Of a stretch of DNA of 49,393 nt, positions 26,401-34,986 are shown piece by piece; within the stretch, counting starts at the first letter, position 1; the number at the start of each line of letters is the position of its first letter. The notes under the pieces were generated by a model that saw only the letters and a program-made list of their open reading frames with translations, was not told the DNA's origin and did not search any database. Source of the stretch: CAZPDM01 sp964585305. Lineage in GTDB: Bacteria; Planctomycetota; Uabimicrobiia; Uabimicrobiales; JABWCH01. A program made the translations under genes and the position numbers. The stretch is taken from contig CAZPDM010000026.1 in NCBI GenBank assembly GCA_964585305.1, positions 1 to 49,393 of the forward strand, in the 5' to 3' direction.

Positions 26401-28332
26401 ATGAGTATGGTTCAGTTAGAAATTCCCAATCAAAAAACTCTTGAAAAAAATATTGGAATTACTCCTCAAGATTTATTAGCGGAATTAAACTTAGCGGATT
26501 CCCAAGTTTTGGCTGCTAAATTTAATAATCGCATTATCGATCTTTATGCTCCTTTGAGTGAATCTGGAAAATTAGAATATGTTATGATAGGAAGCGAAGA
26601 AGGTCTTGATATTATGCGCCATAGTATGGCACATCTTATGGCTCATGCTGTTTTGCGTCTTTACAAAGACGTGGAATTTGCAATTGGACCCACTATTCAA
26701 AATGGGTTCTATTATGATTTTGATCTCGAACATAAGTTTAGCAATGAAGATTTTGAAAAAATTGAAGCGGAAATGCGTCGGATCATTACTGAAGACATTC
26801 CCATTCGCCGACGTGAGTGTACCAAAAAAGAAGCGATCGAAATTTTCAGTCAACAACGTGCCCGCTTTAAAAAAGAACTATTAGCGGAAATGCCTGATGA
26901 TGCTGTCATCAGTTTTTATTCTCAGAATGACTTTATTGATATGTGCCGTGGCCCACATGTTGATCGTACTGGGAAATTAGCTGAATTCAAAATTATGAGC
27001 GTTGCTGGTGCTTATTGGAGAGGCGATGAAAAACGAGAAATGCTTCAACGTCTTTATGCTGTTGGTTTTTACACCAAAAAAGAAGTTGAAGATTATGTAA
27101 CCACTCAAGAAGAAGCAAAGAAACGTGATCATAGAAAACTAGGAAAAGATTTGAATTTATTTAGCTTCCAAGAAGAAGGACCAGGCTTTCCTTTCTGGCA
27201 TCCTCGTGGTGTTATCCTCTTGAAAGAAGTTATCCAGTATGTCGGTGAAATTTTGAATCGCTTTGGCTATGAAGAAATCATGACTCCTATGATTTTGAGT
27301 GAAAAACTTTGGCATCAAAGTGGACATTGGGATCATTATCGAGAAAATATGTATTTTGTTAAAATTGATGATGCTGACTATGCAGTTAAACCAATGAATT
27401 GTCCAGGTTGCTGTCTGTTATATAAGAATGATATGCATTCTTTTAGAGATCTACCTGTAAAATATGCAGAATGGGGACGCGTCCATCGTCATGAAAAACG
27501 TGGAGTTCTTTCTGGTTTACAACGCGTTCGTTCTTTTACTCAAGACGATGCACATGTATTTTGTTTACCTGAGCAGTTGGAAGGCCAAATTATTGAAATT
27601 ATGGATATGATCCATGAAATATATAGCAAATTTGGCTTTAAATATCGAATGGAACTTTCTACTCGCCCTAAAAATTCAATTGGAACTGATGAAATGTGGG
27701 CAAATGCAGAAGGTTCTCTTAAAAATGCTCTTGAAAAACGCCAAGCAAACTATAAGATCAATCCTGGCGATGGTGCATTCTATGGTCCTAAGATTGACTA
27801 CCATATTAAAGATTGCATTGGACGTGATTGGCAATGTGGTACTGTCCAAGTAGATATGTCTATGCCAGAACGTTTTGATCTAACTTTTACTGGTAGTGAT
27901 GGTACTCCTCATCGTCCTGTTATGGTACATCGAGCTTTATTAGGTTCTACCGAACGATTCACCAGTATTTTAATTGAACATTTCGCAGGTGCTTTCCCAA
28001 CTTGGTTAGCTCCAGAACAAGTTCGTATTATGCCTATCAGCAATAAAAAACACCTTGAATATGCAGAAAAAATCTACAAAGAATTGCGTAAACATGGATT
28101 ACGTGTAAAGTTGCAAGATCGTCCACAAAGTTTGAACTATGAAGTTCGAGAAGCAGAAACCCAAAAGATTCCGTATATGTTGATTGTTGGTAATCGAGAA
28201 CAAGAAAATAATCAAGTTTCTGTACGTTCCTACCAACTTGGGGATCTCAAAGGCATGGATTTCCAAAAATTTGTAGATACTGTTGTTCAGGAAGTTAAAG
28301 AACGTAATATTGTTAGTGGATTCCAAAAATAA
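26401..28332 (+). CDS. thrS: Threonyl-tRNA synthetase
   Basis: A 643-residue class II synthetase with the full bacterial layout: TGS domain (about 1-62), editing domain with HSMAH at 74-78 and CRGPH at 181, catalytic core, and anticodon-binding domain from about 540. The active-site zinc Cys334 lies in MNCPGCC; motif 2 is RVHRHEKRG and motif 3 is HRALLGSTERF, with the His at about 510. Length and residue numbers match E. coli ThrRS closely. AAAGGAAAAA precedes the ATG. The 70-base leader shows no T-box-like specifier structure that I can recognise. Confidence 0.98.
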   Translation: MSMVQLEIPNQKTLEKNIGITPQDLLAELNLADSQVLAAKFNNRIIDLYAPLSESGKLEYVMIGSEEGLDIMRHSMAHLMAHAVLRLYKDVEFAIGPTIQNGFYYDFDLEHKFSNEDFEKIEAEMRRIITEDIPIRRRECTKKEAIEIFSQQRARFKKELLAEMPDDAVISFYSQNDFIDMCRGPHVDRTGKLAEFKIMSVAGAYWRGDEKREMLQRLYAVGFYTKKEVEDYVTTQEEAKKRDHRKLGKDLNLFSFQEEGPGFPFWHPRGVILLKEVIQYVGEILNRFGYEEIMTPMILSEKLWHQSGHWDHYRENMYFVKIDDADYAVKPMNCPGCCLLYKNDMHSFRDLPVKYAEWGRVHRHEKRGVLSGLQRVRSFTQDDAHVFCLPEQLEGQIIEIMDMIHEIYSKFGFKYRMELSTRPKNSIGTDEMWANAEGSLKNALEKRQANYKINPGDGAFYGPKIDYHIKDCIGRDWQCGTVQVDMSMPERFDLTFTGSDGTPHRPVMVHRALLGSTERFTSILIEHFAGAFPTWLAPEQVRIMPISNKKHLEYAEKIYKELRKHGLRVKLQDRPQSLNYEVREAETQKIPYMLIVGNREQENNQVSVRSYQLGDLKGMDFQKFVDTVVQEVKERNIVSGFQK

Positions 28333-28342
28333 TTTGATTCTT

Positions 28343-28386
28343 AAGCTCCAGAACCAATTTTTTTTGGTCTCTGGAGCTTTTTTTTA
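28343..28386 (+). terminator. Terminator of thrS
   Basis: AAGCTCCAGA pairs with TCTGGAGCTT (ACC/GGT extends the stem), followed by eight Ts, 10 bases past the thrS stop. Confidence 0.9.
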
Positions 28387-28390
28387 AGAA

Positions 28391-29464
28391 ATGTTGAGAA
28401 TGAAGACGACTATTACAAAAAGAGATGTTTTAAATTGTTTACAAAATGTCAATGATCCGGATTTGCAACAAGATATAGTTTCTTTAGGTTTTGTAAAAAA
28501 TGTTGAAATTAGTCCAGATATGATTGTTTCAGTTGTTATTGAACTAACAACTCCAGCATGTCCGTTTAAAAAACATTTATTAGAAGAAGCCGAAAAAAAT
28601 ATTCGTAGTTTATCTGGAGTCAGAGAAGTAAAAATAGAAATGACTTCTAATGTAGAAGGCAATTCTTTCGACCTTGTTTCTAAATACTTACCCGATGTAA
28701 AAAATATTATCTTAGTGGCAAGCGGCAAAGGTGGTGTTGGAAAATCCACTGTTAGCACAAATATAGCTGTTGCTTTATCGGAATTAAAAGCCTCTGTAGG
28801 CTTATTGGATGCAGATGTCTATGGGCCAAGTATGCCTTTGCAATTAGGAATGTCGGGTGTACAAATTGAAAGCGATGGAGAAAGTATGTTGCCAGCACAA
28901 CGTTATGGTCTTAAAACTTTTTCCATGGGATTTTTTCTGCCAACAGAAAAAGCAGCTATTTGGCGAGGTCCAATGCTAGATAAACTTATTACTCAATTTA
29001 TTTCAGATGTAAAATGGGGAAAACTTGATTACCTCATTATAGATTTACCGCCAGGAACTGGCGATGTTCAAATCAGCCTTTGCCAGAAATTAAATGTTAC
29101 TGGTGCAGTAATTGTTTCTACACCTCAAGATGCTGCTTTAAATATTGCCCAAAAGGCAATTTCTATGTTCTACGAATTGCAATGTCCTATCTTAGGAATT
29201 GTTGAAAATATGAGTTACTATATTTGTTCCCATTGCCAAGAAAAAGATTATATTTTTGGGCATGGGATTGTTTCTCAATATTGCCAAGAACATAAAATCC
29301 CATTTTTAGGAGAAATTCCCTTGGCAACTTGCATTCGTAGTCAATCAGATCAAGGACTTCCTGTTGTCCTTTCTCATCCTGAAAGTTTTGAAGCAAAAGC
29401 ATTTTATACAATTACTCAAAATATTACTTCACAAGCATGCATAGGTAATATCAAAAAAGAATAA
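28391..29464 (+). CDS. Mrp/NBP35-family Fe-S carrier ATPase
   Basis: A 357-residue P-loop ATPase (ApbC/Mrp). Residues 1-90 are the DUF59/MIP18-like domain (NVNDPDLQQDIVSLGFV). The deviant Walker A GKGGVGKST is at about 111-119, followed by DADVYGPSMP and DLPPGTGD. The Cys pair CSHC at about 279-282 would bind a bridging Fe-S cluster. Relatives deliver Fe-S clusters, and this cell has at least one client enzyme, the [2Fe-2S] molybdenum hydroxylase. The start is ambiguous between ATGs at 28391 and 28400. Confidence 0.92.
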   Translation: MLRMKTTITKRDVLNCLQNVNDPDLQQDIVSLGFVKNVEISPDMIVSVVIELTTPACPFKKHLLEEAEKNIRSLSGVREVKIEMTSNVEGNSFDLVSKYLPDVKNIILVASGKGGVGKSTVSTNIAVALSELKASVGLLDADVYGPSMPLQLGMSGVQIESDGESMLPAQRYGLKTFSMGFFLPTEKAAIWRGPMLDKLITQFISDVKWGKLDYLIIDLPPGTGDVQISLCQKLNVTGAVIVSTPQDAALNIAQKAISMFYELQCPILGIVENMSYYICSHCQEKDYIFGHGIVSQYCQEHKIPFLGEIPLATCIRSQSDQGLPVVLSHPESFEAKAFYTITQNITSQACIGNIKKE

Positions 29465-29474
29465 GGAAAAAAAT

Positions 29475-31574
29475 ATGCGAAAGCTATATTTTTTAATAAT
29501 GATCTTTACTATTATATCTGCTCTACAAGCAATTCCTGCCTCACAAGAGCTAATCACAGTACAACAACCAAATGGTACAGAAATTCAAATTAGACTGAAT
29601 GGTGATGAATACTATCATTGGTATGAAGATGTGGAAGGCTATACAATCATACAAAACAACGAATGGTGGTATTATGCTAATTTAAATTCACAGGGAAATT
29701 TAGAAAATACTTATATTCCTGTAGGTTCTTCCGCTCGAAAAGAGCTTCTTCCTGAAAAGCATTTACGCTCACAAATTGCTGTTCAAAAAGCTAAGGAAAA
29801 TCGCAAAGAAAGAATGAATCTTGTTCGGGAAAATAATAAGTCAAAGAGAAATTTGGCAAAAGGTGTTGTTAAAAATCTTGTAGTTTTAGTTGATTTTCCT
29901 AATAAAGCAGGAGAAAAAACTGAAAAAGAATTCGATGATTTATTTAATTTGCCTGGATATAATTTCGATGAAACATACGGATCTGTACGAGATTACTATT
30001 TAGAAAGTTCTTATGGACAGGTTGAAATACAGTCTGTAATTGCTCCCTGGGTTACTGTTAGCAAGAACTACCAATATTATGGGCAAAATGCTCCAGATGG
30101 TGAAATTGATATAAATATTCGTGATCTTATAACTGAAGCACTTACAATTTTAAATAATAAAAGTTATAACTTTAAACAGTTTGATTTAGACAATGATGGT
30201 TGGATAGACATGTTTGATGTTATCCATGCAGGTTATGGTGAAGAATTTGTAACCAATAGTGAAGATTTGATTTGGTCCCATCAATGGGGATTGGAAGAAC
30301 CTTTTGTTACCCATGATGGCGTTAAAATTCAAATGTATCATATAGAACCAGAATTTGATGGAAGAGAAGCTGTCAATTTAAAGAAAATTGTTCGTATTGG
30401 TGTTATTTGCCATGAATCAGGACATTTTTTTGGATTGCCTGATTTGTACGATACAGATTATTCTTCCAGCGGAACTGGTGATTGGTGCATTATGTCTGGC
30501 GGAACTTTTAAAAGTCGTGCTCGTCCAATTCATTTTTGCGCTTGGGCAAAATATACATTAGGTTGGCTTACTCCTACAGAAATCACAAATAATGGAGAAT
30601 ATAGTTTAAAACCAAGTGCAGACAACAAAGACATATATTATATTAAAAAAGGATTTCCTGGAAAACAATATCTGATGATAGAAAATAAGCAGTATATTGG
30701 ATTTGACAGTGATATTCCTCAAAATGGTATTTTAATTTGGCGTATAGATGACGCAAAATATGATAACGATTCTGAATGGCTTCCTGGAAGGGATGCTAGT
30801 AAACATTATCTTGTTCAACTTATTCAACCTGATGGAAAATGGGATTTAGAATACTCTCTAAATTATGGAGATATGGGAGATGTTTTCCATGAAGAAGGAA
30901 TACAAGTATTAAGTAGTAGTATTGCTGCAAATCCAAATAGCGGATATTATGGAACATCAAAAAATCTAGATTATTCTGGTGTAGAAATTTTTAATATACA
31001 ATCCGCAAAAGATGCCCCTGTTAGTAAAGAAATGATCTTTTCTGTAACATTTAATCAAGTTCCTTCTGCTCCTAGTCTTATTTCTCCTATCCAAAATCAA
31101 CAAAATCTTCCCCATACAATTGTATTTGAATGGCAACCAAGTATAGATAGTGATGGAGATTCTATTACTTATCAATTAAAACTTGAAAAATTAACTTCTT
31201 CTCGCACTTTTGAAGCCGTAGGAAATCATTCTATTTTTCCTATCAATCATAATTATAATCATACTATAAAATCTATTTTATATTCTATTTTTATAATTAT
31301 TTCAGTATTAGGATTTTTTTTACTAGCTTTAGCCAAAAAACAAAAAACTACCTCTCAATATTCTCTTCTTTGCAGTATAGTTTTTATCTTACTTATTTCA
31401 ATATGCTTATTGGCTTGTAATCACAATGATAAAAAGCCTGGAGAAGATGGAATAAATATTAGAGAAGCTCGCTATAATTTAGAGCCAAACTCGACTTATC
31501 AATGGCATGTTATTGCCAATGATGGACGGAATGGTATTGCTCAAAGCGAAATTAGAACATTTACCACAAGATAA
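29475..31574 (+). CDS. Secreted M6-family metalloprotease with Fn3-like domain interrupted by two membrane spans
   Basis: A 699-residue protein with a signal peptide (MRKLYFLIMIFTIISALQAI), a propeptide-like region, and an M6 (immune inhibitor A-like) catalytic domain. Its zinc motif is CHESGHFFGLPD (His313, Glu314, His317). A Ca-binding-like DLDNDGWID lies before it, and a fibronectin-III-like domain begins near residue 530 (PSAPSLISPIQNQQN). This last domain is split: after YQLKLEKLTSS come two hydrophobic segments (about 600-622 and 632-652), then the Fn3 strands resume (NLEPNSTYQWHVIANDGRNG). AAGGAAAAA precedes the ATG; it follows the Mrp gene by 10 bases. Confidence 0.9.
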   Translation: MRKLYFLIMIFTIISALQAIPASQELITVQQPNGTEIQIRLNGDEYYHWYEDVEGYTIIQNNEWWYYANLNSQGNLENTYIPVGSSARKELLPEKHLRSQIAVQKAKENRKERMNLVRENNKSKRNLAKGVVKNLVVLVDFPNKAGEKTEKEFDDLFNLPGYNFDETYGSVRDYYLESSYGQVEIQSVIAPWVTVSKNYQYYGQNAPDGEIDINIRDLITEALTILNNKSYNFKQFDLDNDGWIDMFDVIHAGYGEEFVTNSEDLIWSHQWGLEEPFVTHDGVKIQMYHIEPEFDGREAVNLKKIVRIGVICHESGHFFGLPDLYDTDYSSSGTGDWCIMSGGTFKSRARPIHFCAWAKYTLGWLTPTEITNNGEYSLKPSADNKDIYYIKKGFPGKQYLMIENKQYIGFDSDIPQNGILIWRIDDAKYDNDSEWLPGRDASKHYLVQLIQPDGKWDLEYSLNYGDMGDVFHEEGIQVLSSSIAANPNSGYYGTSKNLDYSGVEIFNIQSAKDAPVSKEMIFSVTFNQVPSAPSLISPIQNQQNLPHTIVFEWQPSIDSDGDSITYQLKLEKLTSSRTFEAVGNHSIFPINHNYNHTIKSILYSIFIIISVLGFFLLALAKKQKTTSQYSLLCSIVFILLISICLLACNHNDKKPGEDGINIREARYNLEPNSTYQWHVIANDGRNGIAQSEIRTFTTR

Positions 31575-31578
31575 TTTA

Positions 31579-31625
31579 AAAAGCATGATAATCTTATAAT
31601 TTAAGACTATCATGCTTTTTTGGTT
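31579..31625. terminator. Bidirectional terminator between convergent genes
   Basis: The AAAAAGCATGAT side at 31579-31590 pairs with the ATCATGCTTTTT side (31608-31620), with inner TCTT/AAGA pairs. A-runs and T-runs on both flanks serve the M6 protease (plus) and the kinase-FGE gene (minus). Confidence 0.8.
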
Positions 31626-31637
31626 GCAATAATCTTT

Positions 31638-34517
31638 TTACATTTCTTGTTGTCCCAGTCTTTTAATAGTGCGGAATCCTAAACGATTCTTTCTATCGCT
31701 TGGTCCAGTCCCCGTGCCACGTGTTGTAGTTCGAATTCGTCTGGCATCATTTGTCCAGCATCCTCCACGTCCAACATGACATTTCCCTATATTTGGACCT
31801 TTGGGGTTATTTTTAGGGCTTGTTTTATAATAAAGTGGGTCAAACCAATCAGAACACCATTGCCAAACATTTCCTGCCATATTGGTACAACCATAAGGAG
31901 AAACACTATGAGGAAATTTGTCAATGGCTGTCGTTCCTTTATAGTGATTATCAAAGTTGCATATTTCTGGAGTGGGAGTTTCATTGCCCCAGGGATAAAT
32001 ACGAGCATCTGTTCCTCGAGCAGCTTTTTCCCATTCGGCTTCTGTAGGTAAGTCTTTTCCAGCCCATTTAGAATATGCGTAAGCATCCCACCAATCTACT
32101 CCTACAACAGGATGATTTTCTTGGTTCCATTCATGGTTATACCAAAATTGGGGGATATGGCTTTTATTCTTTGGCTCATCAGGATGACACCAAGAAGTAG
32201 GATGTTCATTACATTTTTGAATCTCATCCAAGAATAAGCGATATTGCTTATTTGTGACAGGATGCATATCGATTAAATATGCGTCTAAATAAACTTCGTG
32301 AATAGGAGACTCATCAAAATCTGCCCGATCAGAATCATCTCCCATAATAAAGTTTCCAGCAGGAATAACAATCATAGATGAGTTATCTTTTTGAGAAATA
32401 ATTATTCCAGATTCTTTTTCTTTTACAACACATTCTGCAGGAAGGTGAGCGACTATTTCAGTTGGTACAGCTTTTTTATGCATTGGTTCTGCATATATAA
32501 GAGGAAAACTATCGAAATCATCAGGTTCATCACATGAAAAACCTTCAATACATTCACCTTTTAACGCCAGTTGCAAATCATTTATGATTTCTTGTACAGA
32601 TGTATAGCGTTCGGAAGGCTGCTTACGTGTGGCCTTTCGTAATATTGGCCGTAATTCTAAAGGTATATCTTCCCAAACTACATCATAAGGTTCTTCTCCT
32701 GTGAGAAGATAATATAACGTTTTGCCAAGAGAATAAATATCACTTCGATGATCTGCAGAATGAAAATCTTGACGTTGCTCCGGAGCAGAATAATAAAGTG
32801 TATAAAAATTTTCACCGTGAATAGTTAATGTTGAATCTTTTTGCCATTTAGCAAGGCCAAAATCAACAATGACTGGACCACGATTGGATAGAACGACATT
32901 TCCAGGTTTTAAATCGCGATGGATAACGCCAGCATTATGAGCATATAATAATCCTTCTGCAATTTTTAATGCTATTTCAATGCTTTGATGTTCCGAAAGT
33001 TTTCCATATTTTTCAACATATTTTTGCAGATCAAATCCTTCTAGATATTCCATTACTACACAAGAGTATGTTTTAGGAGAATCAATAAAATCAAATATTT
33101 TTACAATATTAGGATGCTGTAAAGAAGCAGCAGCTTTTGCTGCTTGAATAAATCTATCACGCGCTCCTGCATACCATTCTTCTGGTAAAAGTAGTACTTT
33201 TATAGCTGCCAATTTTTTATTTTCTAAACATTCTACTTTATATACAACTCCCATCCCTCCACGTCCAAGAATATCAATCATTTTGTATTTAGTAGAAGAA
33301 AATAAAGCTAGCTCAGGTTTTTTAGAAATTGATTGTTCATAGGCATTAACAGCTTCTTTATTCCGTCCAACATTTTGCAATACTTGAAAATAATTGAAAT
33401 ATAGTTCAGGAGATTCAACACCATGTCGTAAGACTTCTTCAATAAGGTTCAATGTTTGGCTTATTTTTTTAGAACCATAGTAACTCATAACTAAGGAATT
33501 TGCTGCAATTGTTCGTTTAGCATCGGGTAAAGATTCCCAACCAATACTTTTTACTGTTGTTGTGAGTTCTTGTGCTAAAGTTAGTTCGGAGGGGGAAGGT
33601 CTTTGTAAATTTTCTAATCTGATAGTATTGGATTGCATTCTAGCTTTTTGCATTTCTTGCAATTCATTTAACATTGCAAGAGCTTTATCTAATTTTTGGT
33701 TAATTTCAACATGATCTTTGCTTAAGTTATCCAAACGAGTAAATAATGAGCCAAATAAATTTTGATAATTTTTTTGTAGTTCATATAATTCATTGGTGTG
33801 CGCCAATTGTGTAACTCTTGTTCCTAATTTTGAAGCTTCTATCATATTATTTTTTTGCAAAAGGTCTTGGAGTTGCTTTTTAACTTCTGTCAAATCTTTT
33901 TGAATACGTTGTTGGTCCAGATGGGAGACTAAATCTGCTAGAGATGAATTATTAGCAAGAAGAAAATTAAAATGTGCAACCAAGCCTTCCAAAAGTAAAT
34001 TTCGATACCATAACAATTCTAAAAGTTCTCGAGCTTTAGGTAAATTAGTTTGAACACGATCAATAATTAAAATTCCCATATCATCACTATTTTCTGTAAT
34101 ATTTCGATTACTTAAAGCTTCTAAAAGTTGAGTTTCTTCAAAATTATTAAAATCTAATATGTTATCTTTAATCTCAAGTAAATCCTGACATTGGTGTAAG
34201 CCAGCTTTTAAAAAATTATCCAACTTTGTGCCATCAAGATTATTTTTTACTGCAAAAGGAGTAATAAATTCTTTGGCAAATTTTTCTGCAAACTGTTTGC
34301 GACTTTTTGATGCTGTCCAACTTCCTCCACCTAAAGCAGTTTCTAAAGTTTTTAAAGATTCATACCAGGCTGTTTGCATACTTTCGCTAATATTTTTCGC
34401 ACTTTGACGGTAACGTTTTAATTCATCAGAAATGCTATCTGCTAATGCTCCTCCTGGACATAAACCTTCCACCAAACCTGAAGCAACCCAAGTGAATAAG
34501 TTAAGTACAATATGCAT
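31638..34517 (-). CDS. Ser/Thr kinase fused to a formylglycine-generating-enzyme (FGE/SUMF1-like) domain
   Basis: A 959-residue protein. N-terminal 1-330 is helical and coiled-coil-like, opening with WVASGLVEGLCPGGALADSI. A short TPR-like stretch follows (about 365-400). The kinase domain runs from about 408 to 680 with GRGGMG, AAIKVL, HRDLKPGN (about 529) and DFGLAKW, all catalytic residues intact. From about 730 to the end is an FGE-sulfatase/SUMF1-like domain: IPAGNFIMGDDSDR, HPVTNKQYRLFLDE, WAGKDLPTEAEWEKAARG, NMAGNVWQWCSDW. This fusion is known from several bacteria, where the FGE-like part is often non-enzymatic. Start ATG 34517 has AAGGAG eight bases upstream. Partners unknown. Confidence 0.93.
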   Translation of the reverse strand: MHIVLNLFTWVASGLVEGLCPGGALADSISDELKRYRQSAKNISESMQTAWYESLKTLETALGGGSWTASKSRKQFAEKFAKEFITPFAVKNNLDGTKLDNFLKAGLHQCQDLLEIKDNILDFNNFEETQLLEALSNRNITENSDDMGILIIDRVQTNLPKARELLELLWYRNLLLEGLVAHFNFLLANNSSLADLVSHLDQQRIQKDLTEVKKQLQDLLQKNNMIEASKLGTRVTQLAHTNELYELQKNYQNLFGSLFTRLDNLSKDHVEINQKLDKALAMLNELQEMQKARMQSNTIRLENLQRPSPSELTLAQELTTTVKSIGWESLPDAKRTIAANSLVMSYYGSKKISQTLNLIEEVLRHGVESPELYFNYFQVLQNVGRNKEAVNAYEQSISKKPELALFSSTKYKMIDILGRGGMGVVYKVECLENKKLAAIKVLLLPEEWYAGARDRFIQAAKAAASLQHPNIVKIFDFIDSPKTYSCVVMEYLEGFDLQKYVEKYGKLSEHQSIEIALKIAEGLLYAHNAGVIHRDLKPGNVVLSNRGPVIVDFGLAKWQKDSTLTIHGENFYTLYYSAPEQRQDFHSADHRSDIYSLGKTLYYLLTGEEPYDVVWEDIPLELRPILRKATRKQPSERYTSVQEIINDLQLALKGECIEGFSCDEPDDFDSFPLIYAEPMHKKAVPTEIVAHLPAECVVKEKESGIIISQKDNSSMIVIPAGNFIMGDDSDRADFDESPIHEVYLDAYLIDMHPVTNKQYRLFLDEIQKCNEHPTSWCHPDEPKNKSHIPQFWYNHEWNQENHPVVGVDWWDAYAYSKWAGKDLPTEAEWEKAARGTDARIYPWGNETPTPEICNFDNHYKGTTAIDKFPHSVSPYGCTNMAGNVWQWCSDWFDPLYYKTSPKNNPKGPNIGKCHVGRGGCWTNDARRIRTTTRGTGTGPSDRKNRLGFRTIKRLGQQEM

Positions 34518-34769
34518 ATTTTTTTCTCCTTCTAAATTTTTACAAGGATCATTCTATAATTTTTAGATTAAAAGTCAATGATTTTCCAATATGTAGAAAA
34601 AAGATTTTGTATTAAAAATTTTTAATTAAGTAGATTTATATTCCTTTATAAAATAAACGAATGTCAGCAAAAAAATGCTTGTAAATTTCCAAATTTTCCG
34701 AACTTTTTGATTGCATGAGAAGTAAAATTTAGGTACTATACATACAAAATATACTAATAATTGTTTAAG

Positions 34770-34948
34770 TGGTCTGTTAAATAAGTTTTTTGACATCCAA
34801 CTATTAGGAATTGAAGTCGCCGCTGCAATTTCTTTTTGTTAAAGCCATTATTTATAAGTGGCGGGTTAATTCCTACCATGCATATATGTGCATGGACTAG
34901 TGCACTAGGATAAGAAAAAATATGTAAAGAAATTAAGTTAACATACCA
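34770..34948 (+). repeat. Dispersed TIR element, copy D (179 bp)
   Basis: Ends TGGTCTGTTAA and TTAACATACCA pair with one mismatch. The main hairpin keeps AGGAATT...AATTCCT and CGCCGCT/AGTGGCG. The second hairpin is CCATGCA...TGCATGG. The element ends on the A of an in-frame ATG (34948). The rest of the 430-base divergent gap (34518-34769) is AT-rich with no clear signal. Confidence 0.85.
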
Positions 34949-34986
34949 TGAAGTTTATTTATTTAAGTAACAAGAACGGTAAAATT

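Noticed and set aside
34518..34769. Possible RNA gene in the divergent gap before fhs
   Set aside because: No tRNA cloverleaf, conserved motif or strong structure was found outside the repeat element.
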